Below, in pieces: positions 43,487 through 50,985 of a stretch of 64,000 bases of DNA. The first letter of the stretch is position 1. The number at the start of each line of letters is the position of its first letter. Origin of the DNA: DATAEE01 sp036257535 (lineage in GTDB: Bacteria; Acidobacteriota; Vicinamibacteria; Vicinamibacterales; 2-12-FULL-66-21); contig DATAFJ010000148.1 in the NCBI GenBank assembly GCA_036257535.1, positions 7,042 through 71,041 on the forward strand. The letters are read 5' to 3'. The notes below the pieces were generated by a model, which searched no databases, had not been told where the DNA came from, and was given only the letters and a program-made list of their open reading frames with translations. The position numbers were made by a program, and so were the translations under genes.

Positions 43487-45127
43487 CTACGGCAGGGCTG
43501 TGGTCGTCCTCCGCCCGCGCTCCGCTTTCTGCTTGTCGACCATTTTCGCGACGTCCGCGCGAAGCTGTTCGGCGTTGTACGCGATGCCGTCCTTGATCGT
43601 CCACTTGATGCCGACGATCCGCTCGGACTGTCCCGTCTGATCGTTCAACTTCACCGCGCCGGTCGCGTAGAGAATCTTGAAGTTCTGCAGCGGGTTGTGC
43701 GAGACGACCACCATGTCGGCGAGCAGCCCCTCGCGGACGACGCCGAACTCGATCGGTTTGGCCTTCGGCTCGTGCAGCGTCATCGCGCCGTTCATGGTCG
43801 CGGCCTGTATCACCTCGAGCGGATGGAAGCCTGCTTCCTGGAGCATCTCCAGCTCGTTGACGTAGCCGAAGCCGTACGTCTGATAGATGAAGCCGGAATC
43901 TGAGCCCGTCGTGACACGGCCGCCCATGCGCTTGTAGTCGTTCAGCAGCTTGAACCAGACCTGGTAGAAGTTGCGCCACGCAACCTCGTCTTCCGTCGTC
44001 CAGTCGTACCAGTAGGCGCCGTGGTTCCGGCGACTCGGCTGATAGAACTCGTACAGCGACGGGAGCGTGTACTTTTCGTGCCACTCCGCGTTGCGGAACT
44101 TCTGTACGTCGCGGCCAGCGGAGTAGATCGTCAACGTCGGATCGAACGTAGTGCCCAGCTTGAGATGTTCTTCGAGGTACGCCTTCCACTCGTCGCTTCC
44201 GGGTGTATGAATCTTGTCCCACAGCCGCGCGACCTGGCCGAAACGCCACTGCTCGTCGTCATAGTTCATGTCCACGGGCCACGGCTGCACGACGTAGTCT
44301 TTGAGCAGCGATTCGAAGTGGCCGTAGAAGTGCGTGACGGTGCCGAGGCCGGCGCGCGCCGCCTTGATCGCGTTCATCTGCGCCACGCCGGTCTGCGCGA
44401 GATGGGCCGTCGTCCCGAGCCCCTGCTTCTTCGCCTCGTCGCAGAGCGCTTCCATGATGTCGGACCGGTGGGAGCCGAGCTTGAGGCCGTCGACGTTGTT
44501 CTTGGCTGCCCAGATGACGTACTCGCGCGCCTTCTGCGGCGAGTCGATCGGCCCGCCGTCCCATCCTGCTCCAGGCCGCTGATAATTGAAAATGCGCGGC
44601 GCGACGATCTCGTTCCGGGCGCTCCGGTTCTTTTCGTTCGACGAGATCTCCTGGCCGGCGAGTGACACGCCGCGGACGCTGGTCACGCCGTGCGCGAGCC
44701 AGAGTTTGTAAGCGTACTCCGCCTCGGCGTTCTTCGGCGCCCCGCCTGCGTGCACGTGCAGGTCCACGAAGCCCGGGAGAACGTACATCCCGGTTGCGTC
44801 AATCTCGAAGTCGGCTCGTTCCGGCGATCGGCCCGAGCGCATCGGCAGGCCTGGCGTGCCGGCGCTGCGGATCGACGCGATGCGGTTGTTCTCGATGACG
44901 ATGTCGACCGGGCCTCTCGGCGGCGCGCCGGTGCCGTCGATGAGGATCGCGCCACGAACGACCAGCGTCTTGTACGGTCCCTTGCCTTCGTCTGCGCGTC
45001 GTGCCGGAGCCGCTACGAGGCCGTCGCGATCCCGCGCACCCGGCTGCGGCGTTTGGGCGGCCGCGCCCGAGACGAGCGTCGCAAGCGCGACGCCGGCGCC
45101 GAGAAAGTGCGGTCGGGTCAGTCTCAT
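43487..45127 (-). CDS. Secreted amidohydrolase, paralogue 2
   Basis: 546 residues, signal peptide RLTRPHFLGAGVALATLVSGAAAQ. Same architecture as the protein at 27329, with long identical blocks (KLWLAHGVT, YQRPGAGWD, GTVTHFYGHFE, DYVVQPWPVD, FGQVARLWDKIH, NFYQVWFKLLNDYK). Metal site: HxH in FVDLHVHAGG, histidines in AHLAQTG and VTHFYGHFE, and Asp in TTGSDSGF, here closer to the superfamily norm than in paralogue 1. The substrate is unknown. ATG 45127 has GGAGG 4 nt upstream; the frame extends to 45166 without a better start. It is followed after 2 bp by the ligase remnant/acyltransferase. Confidence 0.88.
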   Translation of the reverse strand: MRLTRPHFLGAGVALATLVSGAAAQTPQPGARDRDGLVAAPARRADEGKGPYKTLVVRGAILIDGTGAPPRGPVDIVIENNRIASIRSAGTPGLPMRSGRSPERADFEIDATGMYVLPGFVDLHVHAGGAPKNAEAEYAYKLWLAHGVTSVRGVSLAGQEISSNEKNRSARNEIVAPRIFNYQRPGAGWDGGPIDSPQKAREYVIWAAKNNVDGLKLGSHRSDIMEALCDEAKKQGLGTTAHLAQTGVAQMNAIKAARAGLGTVTHFYGHFESLLKDYVVQPWPVDMNYDDEQWRFGQVARLWDKIHTPGSDEWKAYLEEHLKLGTTFDPTLTIYSAGRDVQKFRNAEWHEKYTLPSLYEFYQPSRRNHGAYWYDWTTEDEVAWRNFYQVWFKLLNDYKRMGGRVTTGSDSGFIYQTYGFGYVNELEMLQEAGFHPLEVIQAATMNGAMTLHEPKAKPIEFGVVREGLLADMVVVSHNPLQNFKILYATGAVKLNDQTGQSERIVGIKWTIKDGIAYNAEQLRADVAKMVDKQKAERGRRTTTALP

Positions 45128-45214
45128 GAGGCCTCCAGATTTCCGCGGATTATAGCCGTTCACCACCCTATTGGCGTAGAATGCGACACCCCCGGATCCT
45201 CAGTAGGAGGCCGT

Positions 45215-46057
45215 ATGCGTCCCATTCCTGCTCTCGGCCGCGCCCTCGCGGTTCTCGTCGCTTCTCTCGTCAGCTCAACGCCCGCCCTGGTCTACGCGCA
45301 GGGGCAGGCCCCGGCCGTCCAGGCAAGCGCCGGCACCGAGCTGAGCTCGAAGATCTGGATCGATCGGGCAAACGAGATCGAGGAGTACATGAAGGCCGCG
45401 GAGATCGTGAAGATCGACGATCTCAGCGTCGGCGTCACCAAGCCGAAGCGCGCGGAGCTCGCACCAGGCGGCCCCGTCAACGCGCTCGCGTGGAAACAGA
45501 TCAAGCCGGGGCGATACCAGGGATATTGGGAAAGCTACAAGTCCGAGATCGCCGCGTACGAGCTGGACAAGCACCTCGGACTGAACATGGTGCCGCCGAC
45601 AGTCGAGAAGCGCTACAAGGGTGAGCTCGGCGCGGCCGTCATGTGGTGCTCGTCGGTCAAGAGCTTCAAGGAGCTCGGGGGCGTGCCGAACCCGCCGCCG
45701 GTCCATCTCGCGAAGTGGAACAAACAGCTGATCAGGGCGAAGATGTTCGACAACCTGATCTACAACATGGACCCCAACCTCGGGAACTGGCTCGTCGATC
45801 CCGCCTGGAACCTGATCCTGATCGACCACACGCGGTCCTTCACCAGCGGCACGAAGATGGCCCACGAGATGACACGCGTGGACGCCGAGCTGTGGGAGAA
45901 GATGCAGGCGCTGACCGAGGCGTCGCTCAAGCCGGTGTTGGGCGGGTGGCTCCGTGACGGCGAAATCCGCGACGTGCTCAAACGGCGCGACAAGATGGCC
46001 GAGATCGTCGACCAGCTCGTCAAGAAGAACGGCGAAGCGGCCGTGATCGTGCGGTAA
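45215..46057 (+). CDS. Secreted protein with PI4K/HipA/Fam20-like kinase-fold signatures
   Basis: 280 residues, signal peptide about 1-29 (ends at VYAQ). The segment GRYQGYWESYKSEIAAYELDKHLGLNMVPPTVEKRY (about 99-133) with Lys109-Glu111 and the later FDNLIYNMDPNLGNW (178-192; Asp186, Asn191) and LILIDHTRSF (201-209; Asp204) follow the pattern of the atypical kinase fold in PI3/4-kinase, HipA and Fam20 proteins (E-A-A-Y-x-L-x-x-x-L-G, then D..N, then the metal-binding D). If active it would phosphorylate a protein or lipid outside the cytoplasm, where ATP is scarce. AGGAGG precedes the ATG; TAGAAT (45177-45182) is a possible -10. Confidence 0.68.
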   Translation: MRPIPALGRALAVLVASLVSSTPALVYAQGQAPAVQASAGTELSSKIWIDRANEIEEYMKAAEIVKIDDLSVGVTKPKRAELAPGGPVNALAWKQIKPGRYQGYWESYKSEIAAYELDKHLGLNMVPPTVEKRYKGELGAAVMWCSSVKSFKELGGVPNPPPVHLAKWNKQLIRAKMFDNLIYNMDPNLGNWLVDPAWNLILIDHTRSFTSGTKMAHEMTRVDAELWEKMQALTEASLKPVLGGWLRDGEIRDVLKRRDKMAEIVDQLVKKNGEAAVIVR

Positions 46058-46067
46058 GGTCCGCCAG

Positions 46068-46574
46068 CTATTCGAGAAGAAGCGGCTCGGTGCGCTCCTC
46101 CACCGACGGCTCCAGGTGCGGATGGCGCATGAGGATCCGTGCGCACGTGTTCCACCTCAGGATCGCATCGTCATTGCCGCTGGGCCGGATGGCTTCGGCC
46201 TGCTCGTAGCAATCCATCGCCTCGCTGAGCCACTCGTACACTGAAGCGGCCGTGCCGGGTCCGCCCCGGTCGAGCAACGCCTTGGCGCGACGCTCGGAGA
46301 TCAGGCCGCGATAGTACGCGCGCTCGTACTCGTCGTGGAGCCGGGGAAGAATCGCTTCCGCCTCCTGCGCCACGCCCGCCACGTGATCGCTGAATTGATC
46401 GGTCAGGGCGAGCAGCAACACGACGAGCGCCTGCTGATGCTGGGGCTCGACCTCGAGGATGTCCCGGCAGATGCTCTCGGCCTCCGTTGGCTCGTTCAGA
46501 AATCGGTATCGCTCGGCTCGGGCGAGCGCCGGCTGAATGGCATCGCGCGACAGAGGTTTCAGTTGGAACTGCAT
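46068..46574 (-). CDS. TPR-like helical protein behind the sdh operon
   Basis: 168 residues, all helical, with TPR-like spacing: LARAERYRFLNEPTEAESICRDILEVEPQHQQALVVLLLAL, then a second set of helices ending DCYEQAEAIRPSGNDDAILRWNTCARIL. No signal peptide. It begins 20 bp after sdhB on the same strand, so it is probably the last gene of the sdhCAB transcript and could help assembly of the complex; that role is inference. ATG 46574 is the start that gives the recognisable helical repeat. Confidence 0.75.
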   Translation of the reverse strand: MQFQLKPLSRDAIQPALARAERYRFLNEPTEAESICRDILEVEPQHQQALVVLLLALTDQFSDHVAGVAQEAEAILPRLHDEYERAYYRGLISERRAKALLDRGGPGTAASVYEWLSEAMDCYEQAEAIRPSGNDDAILRWNTCARILMRHPHLEPSVEERTEPLLLE

Positions 46575-46594
46575 GATGTTCGCCTTTCGTCCGG

Positions 46595-47332
46595 CTATCT
46601 CGCGACCAGCCGGAACACCCTCCGCAACGGATCGTAATGCTCGTCGACCACCCGCTCCTTGAGCGGAATGATCGCATTCTCGGTGATCGTGATGTGCTCG
46701 GGACAAACTTTCGTGCAGCACCGCGTGATATTACAGTAGCCGATGCCGAAGTCGTCTTTCAGCTCAGTCAGCCTGTTGCCCGTGTCGAGCGGGTGCATTT
46801 CGAGCGCCGCGGCGTACACCAGGAAGCGCGGGCCGATGAACTGGTCGTGGAGATGATGATCGCGCAGGATGTGGCAGACGTCCTGGCACAAAAGGCACTC
46901 GATGCACTTGCGGAACTCCTGCACGCGGTCGACGTCCTGCTGGCCGATGCGCCACGTTCCGTCGGCGGCGTCCGGAGGCCTCGGCTTGAACGGCCGGATG
47001 CGCTTCTTAACCTCGTAGTTCCACGACACGTCGGTGACGAGATCGCGGACGAGTGGAAATGCTTTCATCGGTTCGACGGTGACCGGCTCGTCCAGCCGCA
47101 GCGTGCTGAGGCGGGTCATGCACATGAGCCGCGGGTGGCCGTTGATCTCCGCCGAGCACGACCCGCACTTCCCCGCCTTGCAGTTCCACCGAACGGCCAG
47201 GTCGGGCGCCTGCTCGGCCTGTATCCGGTGGACCGCATCGAGCACGACCATGCCCTCTGACACCTCGGTCGAATAATCGCGAAACGATCCACCGCTGCCG
47301 TCGCTCCGCCAGATACGAAAGGTTGCGTTCAT
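46595..47332 (-). CDS. sdhB: Succinate dehydrogenase/fumarate reductase iron-sulfur subunit
   Basis: 245 residues. It passes electrons from the flavoprotein to the membrane subunit. The N-terminal ferredoxin domain has the 2Fe-2S cysteines in CKAGKCGSC plus the later C in LMCMTRL; the C-terminal domain has CIECLLCQDVC (4Fe-4S) and CNITRCCTKVCPEH (3Fe-4S). The overall layout and size match Rv0247c of the mycobacterial Sdh1 type. A 33-bp gap with an AGGCCT palindrome separates it from sdhA. Confidence 0.94.
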   Translation of the reverse strand: MNATFRIWRSDGSGGSFRDYSTEVSEGMVVLDAVHRIQAEQAPDLAVRWNCKAGKCGSCSAEINGHPRLMCMTRLSTLRLDEPVTVEPMKAFPLVRDLVTDVSWNYEVKKRIRPFKPRPPDAADGTWRIGQQDVDRVQEFRKCIECLLCQDVCHILRDHHLHDQFIGPRFLVYAAALEMHPLDTGNRLTELKDDFGIGYCNITRCCTKVCPEHITITENAIIPLKERVVDEHYDPLRRVFRLVAR

Positions 47333-47346
47333 GTCGCGTCCCGGAA

Positions 47347-47364
47347 GCAGGCCTGAAGGCCTGC
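47347..47364. repeat. Perfect palindrome GCAGGCCT-GA-AGGCCTGC between sdhA and sdhB
   Basis: 8-bp arms with a 2-nt centre, followed by GCTAC. It fills the gap from 2 bp before the sdhA stop (minus strand) to 15 bp before the sdhB start. As RNA it would form a stable hairpin that could set the sdhA:sdhB ratio. Related elements at 27291 and 40526. Confidence 0.75.
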
Positions 47365-47365
47365 G

Positions 47366-49201
47366 CTACTTATTCTCTTCGACGATCCGCTTCAGCTCCT
47401 GCGGCATCTCTGGAATCGGCCTCCGCGCGACCTGCATGCCTCCGTCAGCACGCTTGCGCACCACGATGTTGACGGAACCGAACTCCGGCACCTTCTCGGG
47501 ATAGTCGTCGCGGAAGTGCGCGCCGCGGCTTTCGCGGCGCTCCAGAGCCGAATGCGTGATCGCCTCGGACACGACGAGCAGGTTTGGGAGATCGAGCGCG
47601 GTGTGCCACCCGGTGTTGTACGCGCGGTGACCGTTCACCGCCGCGCGGCCGGCCCGGTCGGCGAGCGCGCGGAGGCACTCGAGCGCGCGTTGCATCTCGC
47701 CCTCGGACCGGACGATCCCGACGAGGTCCTGCATCATCGCCTGAAGATCGTGCTGGACTTTGAACGGATTCTCGCCGTCACCCCGCTCGAACGGCACGAG
47801 CGCTCGCTCGGCCGCACGCTCGATCTGGCGTTCGTCGAACGTTCGAGTTCGAGCTGCGTGTGCCTTCGCGAATTCCGCGGCATACTCCCCGGCCCGCTTC
47901 CCGAACACGAGCAGGTCCGACAGCGAATTGCCGCCGAGCCGGTTCGCGCCGTTTATCCCGGCCGCGCACTCGCCCGCCGCAAAGAGCCCCTCAACCGTCG
48001 ACATCTGCGTGTCGGAATCGACCGCGATCCCGCCCATGATGTAGTGCGTCGTCGGACCGACCTCCATCGCCTCTTTCGTGATGTCGATATCGGCGAGCTC
48101 CTTGAACTGGTGGTACATGCTCGGGAGCTTCTTCCGGATGTACTCGGGCGCGTTCGCGATCTTCGCTTTAATCCAGGAGATGTCGAGGTACACGCCGCCG
48201 TGCGGAGTCCCCCGGCCTTCCTTGATCTCCCGGACGATGCAGCGTGCGACATGGTCGCGGGTGAGGAGCTCGGGTGGCCGGCGCGCCGCCTTGTCCCCTT
48301 GCGTGTAGCGCCAGCCCTCCTCCGGGTTGTCCGCCGTCTGCGTGCGATAGAGCTCCGGAATGTCGTCGAACATGAAGCGGCGGCCATCCTTGTTGAGCAG
48401 GACTCCGCCCTCCCCGCGAACACCCTCGGTGACGAGAATGCCCTGTACACCGGGCGGCCACACCATGCCTGTCGGATGGAACTGGACGAACTCCATGTCC
48501 ATCAGATCGGCGCCCGCCTCATAGGCGAGCGCGTGGCCGTCGCCGGTGTATTCCCAGCTGTTGCTGGTGATGCGATACGCGCGCCCCACGCCGCCGGTCG
48601 CGAGGACGATCGCCTTTGCACGGAACAGCCGGAAACGTCCCCGCTCACGGTCGTAGCCGAACGCGCCGACGACACGGCCATCGTCTGTGAGGAGCGTCAG
48701 GACGGTGACCTCCATGTGGACGTCCATGCCCCGGTGAACGCCGTGGTCCTGCAGCGTGCGGATCATCTCAAGGCCGGTCCGATCGCCGACGTGCGCGAGC
48801 CGCGGATACTTGTGCCCGCCGAAGTTGCGCTGGAGGATGCGGCCGTCGGCCGTGCGATCGAACAGCGCGCCCCAGGCTTCGAGCTCGCGGACGCGGTCGG
48901 GGGCCTCCTTCGCGTGCAGCTCCGCCATGCGCCAGTTGTTGACGTACTGTCCGCCGCGCATCGTGTCGGCGAAGTGCACGCGCCAGTTGTCGCGCTCGTC
49001 CACGTTCGCCAGCGCGGCGGCAATGCCCCCTTCGGCCATGACGGTATGCGCCTTGCCGAGCAACGACTTGCAGACCAACCCCACCTTGACGCCGGCGGCC
49101 GAGGCTTCTATCGCCGCGCGCAGTCCGGCGCCTCCCGCGCCGATCACCAGCAGGTCATGGTCGTAACTCTCGTAATTCAGATCAGCCTCCAATCCGACCA
49201 C
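47366..49201 (-). CDS. sdhA: Succinate dehydrogenase/fumarate reductase flavoprotein subunit
   Basis: About 611 residues. Catalyses succinate-fumarate interconversion on a covalently bound FAD. Motifs: dinucleotide fold LLVIGAGGAGLRAAIEASAAG, FAD-linking histidine in GKAHTVMAEGGIAA, substrate site in VQFHPTGM, and NRLGGNSLSDLLVFGKRAG. No ATG is available: GTG 49201, TTG 49192 and CTG 49180 are in frame. GGAGG at 49186-49190 points to the CTG, which would give a start NYESYDHDLLVIGAGG like that of homologues and overlap the sdhC stop. I list the outermost candidate. Operon order sdhC-sdhA-sdhB. Confidence 0.92.
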   Translation of the reverse strand: MVGLEADLNYESYDHDLLVIGAGGAGLRAAIEASAAGVKVGLVCKSLLGKAHTVMAEGGIAAALANVDERDNWRVHFADTMRGGQYVNNWRMAELHAKEAPDRVRELEAWGALFDRTADGRILQRNFGGHKYPRLAHVGDRTGLEMIRTLQDHGVHRGMDVHMEVTVLTLLTDDGRVVGAFGYDRERGRFRLFRAKAIVLATGGVGRAYRITSNSWEYTGDGHALAYEAGADLMDMEFVQFHPTGMVWPPGVQGILVTEGVRGEGGVLLNKDGRRFMFDDIPELYRTQTADNPEEGWRYTQGDKAARRPPELLTRDHVARCIVREIKEGRGTPHGGVYLDISWIKAKIANAPEYIRKKLPSMYHQFKELADIDITKEAMEVGPTTHYIMGGIAVDSDTQMSTVEGLFAAGECAAGINGANRLGGNSLSDLLVFGKRAGEYAAEFAKAHAARTRTFDERQIERAAERALVPFERGDGENPFKVQHDLQAMMQDLVGIVRSEGEMQRALECLRALADRAGRAAVNGHRAYNTGWHTALDLPNLLVVSEAITHSALERRESRGAHFRDDYPEKVPEFGSVNIVVRKRADGGMQVARRPIPEMPQELKRIVEENK

Positions 49202-49995
49202 ACGCCCATCGAGCAAAGGCGGACGTAGAGATCGGCGAAGGCTACAGAGAAGAGGCTCGCCCACGCCCAGCGCATGTGCACGCGATTGAGCCGGCACACG
49301 CCGGTGTAGGCTGCGCTCCTGACCGGACGACCCGAAAGCTGGTCGCAGCGTCCTCCCACGAGGTGGCGCAGCGAATGGCAGCCGAAGGTATAGCCCGCGA
49401 GCAGAACCACGTTGGCCGCAAGCACGAGCGTGCCGAGGCCAATGCCGAACCTCGCCGCTCCGGTTGCTGGATCGGCGAACCACATCGCATTCCACACGTC
49501 CCACAGGAGGATGACGATAAACCCCAGCGAGAGATACAGGAAATATCGATGAACGTTCTGGAGGATGAGCGGAAACGAGTTTTCGCCGCGGTACCGATTG
49601 CGCGGCTCACCAACCGTGCACGACGGCGGATCGGCCCAGAACGCCTTGTAGTAGGCGCCGCGGTAGTAGTAGCAGGTTACGCGGAAGCCGCCCGGCGCCC
49701 AGAGGATGAGCAGCGCCGCGGAAAATGGAATCGCGCCGGGCCACCAGGACGGCTGCGGCCCGAACCAGCTGTGTGGACCGTCGCCGAACAGCAGGGGCGA
49801 GTAGAACGGCGACAAGTACGGGCCGTACTCGTAGTGGTTCCCCTGGAACGCCGCCCACGTCGCGTAGACGATGAATGCGGCGAAGCCGAGAAACGTCGCG
49901 AGCGGCTGGACCCACCACGCATCACGGCGCGCAGTGCGGCCGAACCCGCCCACCTTTGTGGCGTCCGGCATGAGCCGGACTGTAGTCTGCGCCAT
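49177..49995 (-). CDS. sdhC: Succinate dehydrogenase membrane subunit (large, Sdh1-like)
   Basis: 272 residues with about five membrane helices (PLATFLGFAAFIVYATWAAF, IPFSAALLILWAPGGF, YFLYLSLGFIVILLWDVW, FGIGLGTLVLAANVVLLAGY, WAWASLFSVAFADLYV). Histidines suitable as heme ligands are in NVHRYFLYL, GCHSLRHLVGG and NRVHMRWAW. It is about twice the size of usual SdhC or SdhD and replaces both, as in Rv0249c of the mycobacterial Sdh1 complex (about 270 residues). GGAG lies 6 nt upstream of ATG 49995. Its 3' end overlaps the start region of sdhA. Confidence 0.88.
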   Translation of the reverse strand: MAQTTVRLMPDATKVGGFGRTARRDAWWVQPLATFLGFAAFIVYATWAAFQGNHYEYGPYLSPFYSPLLFGDGPHSWFGPQPSWWPGAIPFSAALLILWAPGGFRVTCYYYRGAYYKAFWADPPSCTVGEPRNRYRGENSFPLILQNVHRYFLYLSLGFIVILLWDVWNAMWFADPATGAARFGIGLGTLVLAANVVLLAGYTFGCHSLRHLVGGRCDQLSGRPVRSAAYTGVCRLNRVHMRWAWASLFSVAFADLYVRLCSMGVWSDWRLI

Positions 49996-50093
49996 CGCTA
50001 CTCCTGTCCGGCGCCGTCGGGCACCCATTCTGACACGACTTCGCCTGCTTTCCGCGGAGTCCGCGGCGGTGGTAGGCTGAGTCAGGCGGTCCC
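49996..50093. other. Divergent gap between sdhC and the receiver/HATPase gene
   Basis: 98 bp with two TCCGCGG units (TTTCCGCGG, AGTCCGCGGC at about 50050-50066). TAGGCT (50073-50078) is a possible -10 for the plus-strand gene. No clear promoter for the sdh operon was seen. Confidence 0.4.
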
Positions 50094-50981
50094 ATGTCGA
50101 CAGCTCGGATCCTGGAGTTCTCCGCGGCGCGCGTGCTCGCGCTGGGCAGTCAGGAGGCGCTTCTGTCGAGGCTCCGCGACTTCCGCACGCCCGCCGAAGC
50201 CGGCATCGAGACATGCGACGGCGAAACCGATGCGCTGCAGCGGCTGCGAACGAGTCCAGTCGACGTCGTGATTACCGACCCGACGACGTCAGTGAGGGCG
50301 GACATCGCGTTCGCGCAGGAGGCGCGCCGCACCCGGCCCGGCGTGCGCATCATCGTCCTCGCGCCGGCCGCCTCGCCTGACGAGGTGATCGAAGCGCTCC
50401 GGTCGCACGTCTTCGCCTGCTATACGGCGCCGTACGACCACGACGAGATCGCCGGAATGGTGGCGCACGCACTCGAGGAGCCGGAATGGCGCGACGGCAT
50501 CCAGATCGTCTCGGGACTGCGCAACTGGTTCACGCTCCGGGTGAGCTGTCATTTGATCACCGCCGAGCGGCTCATCAACTTCATGACGCAGCTCCGCTCG
50601 GATCTACCCGATCGCGAGCGCGATCTGCTGATCGCCGCGTTCCGCGAGATGCTCGTCAACGCGATGGAGCACGGCGCGGGGTTCGATGCGCGGAAAGTCG
50701 TGGAAGTCACCGCGGCCAAGACCGCGCGCGCGATTGTCTACCACTTCAGGGATCCCGGAAACGGGTTCAGCCGCGAGTCGCTGACGCATGCGGCCGACTC
50801 GAGCCAGCCGGCGCACGTCCAGGCGACGATGGACGCGCGCGCCGACAAGAACCTGCGGCCCGGGGGCTTCGGCATGCTGATCGCGCGCCACGTTGCCGAC
50901 GAGCTGGTCTACAACGAGCACGGGAACGAAGTGATCCTGATCAAGCACATCGACCAGATCCCGGGCGTCCGGCGCGACTGA
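50094..50981 (+). CDS. Receiver-like domain fused to an RsbW-type HATPase
   Basis: 295 residues. The N-terminal 120 residues have the receiver layout (VDVVITDPTTSV with a possible phospho-Asp, RIIVLAPAASPDEVIEAL, FACYTAPYDHDEIAGMV), but the acidic pair at the first strand end is missing, so phosphorylation is uncertain. The C-terminal half (about 165-290) is an anti-sigma-type GHKL ATPase: FREMLVNAMEHGAGFD (N box), DPGNGF (G1), GGFGMLIARHVADEL (G2). Such proteins usually act as switch kinases on anti-anti-sigma factors. No partner STAS or PP2C gene lies in the window. Divergent from sdhC. Confidence 0.85.
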   Translation: MSTARILEFSAARVLALGSQEALLSRLRDFRTPAEAGIETCDGETDALQRLRTSPVDVVITDPTTSVRADIAFAQEARRTRPGVRIIVLAPAASPDEVIEALRSHVFACYTAPYDHDEIAGMVAHALEEPEWRDGIQIVSGLRNWFTLRVSCHLITAERLINFMTQLRSDLPDRERDLLIAAFREMLVNAMEHGAGFDARKVVEVTAAKTARAIVYHFRDPGNGFSRESLTHAADSSQPAHVQATMDARADKNLRPGGFGMLIARHVADELVYNEHGNEVILIKHIDQIPGVRRD

Positions 50982-50985
50982 CGGC

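Noticed and set aside
47516..49228. Plus-strand open frame of 570 codons
   Set aside because: Antisense to sdhA, whose flavoprotein motifs are unmistakable.
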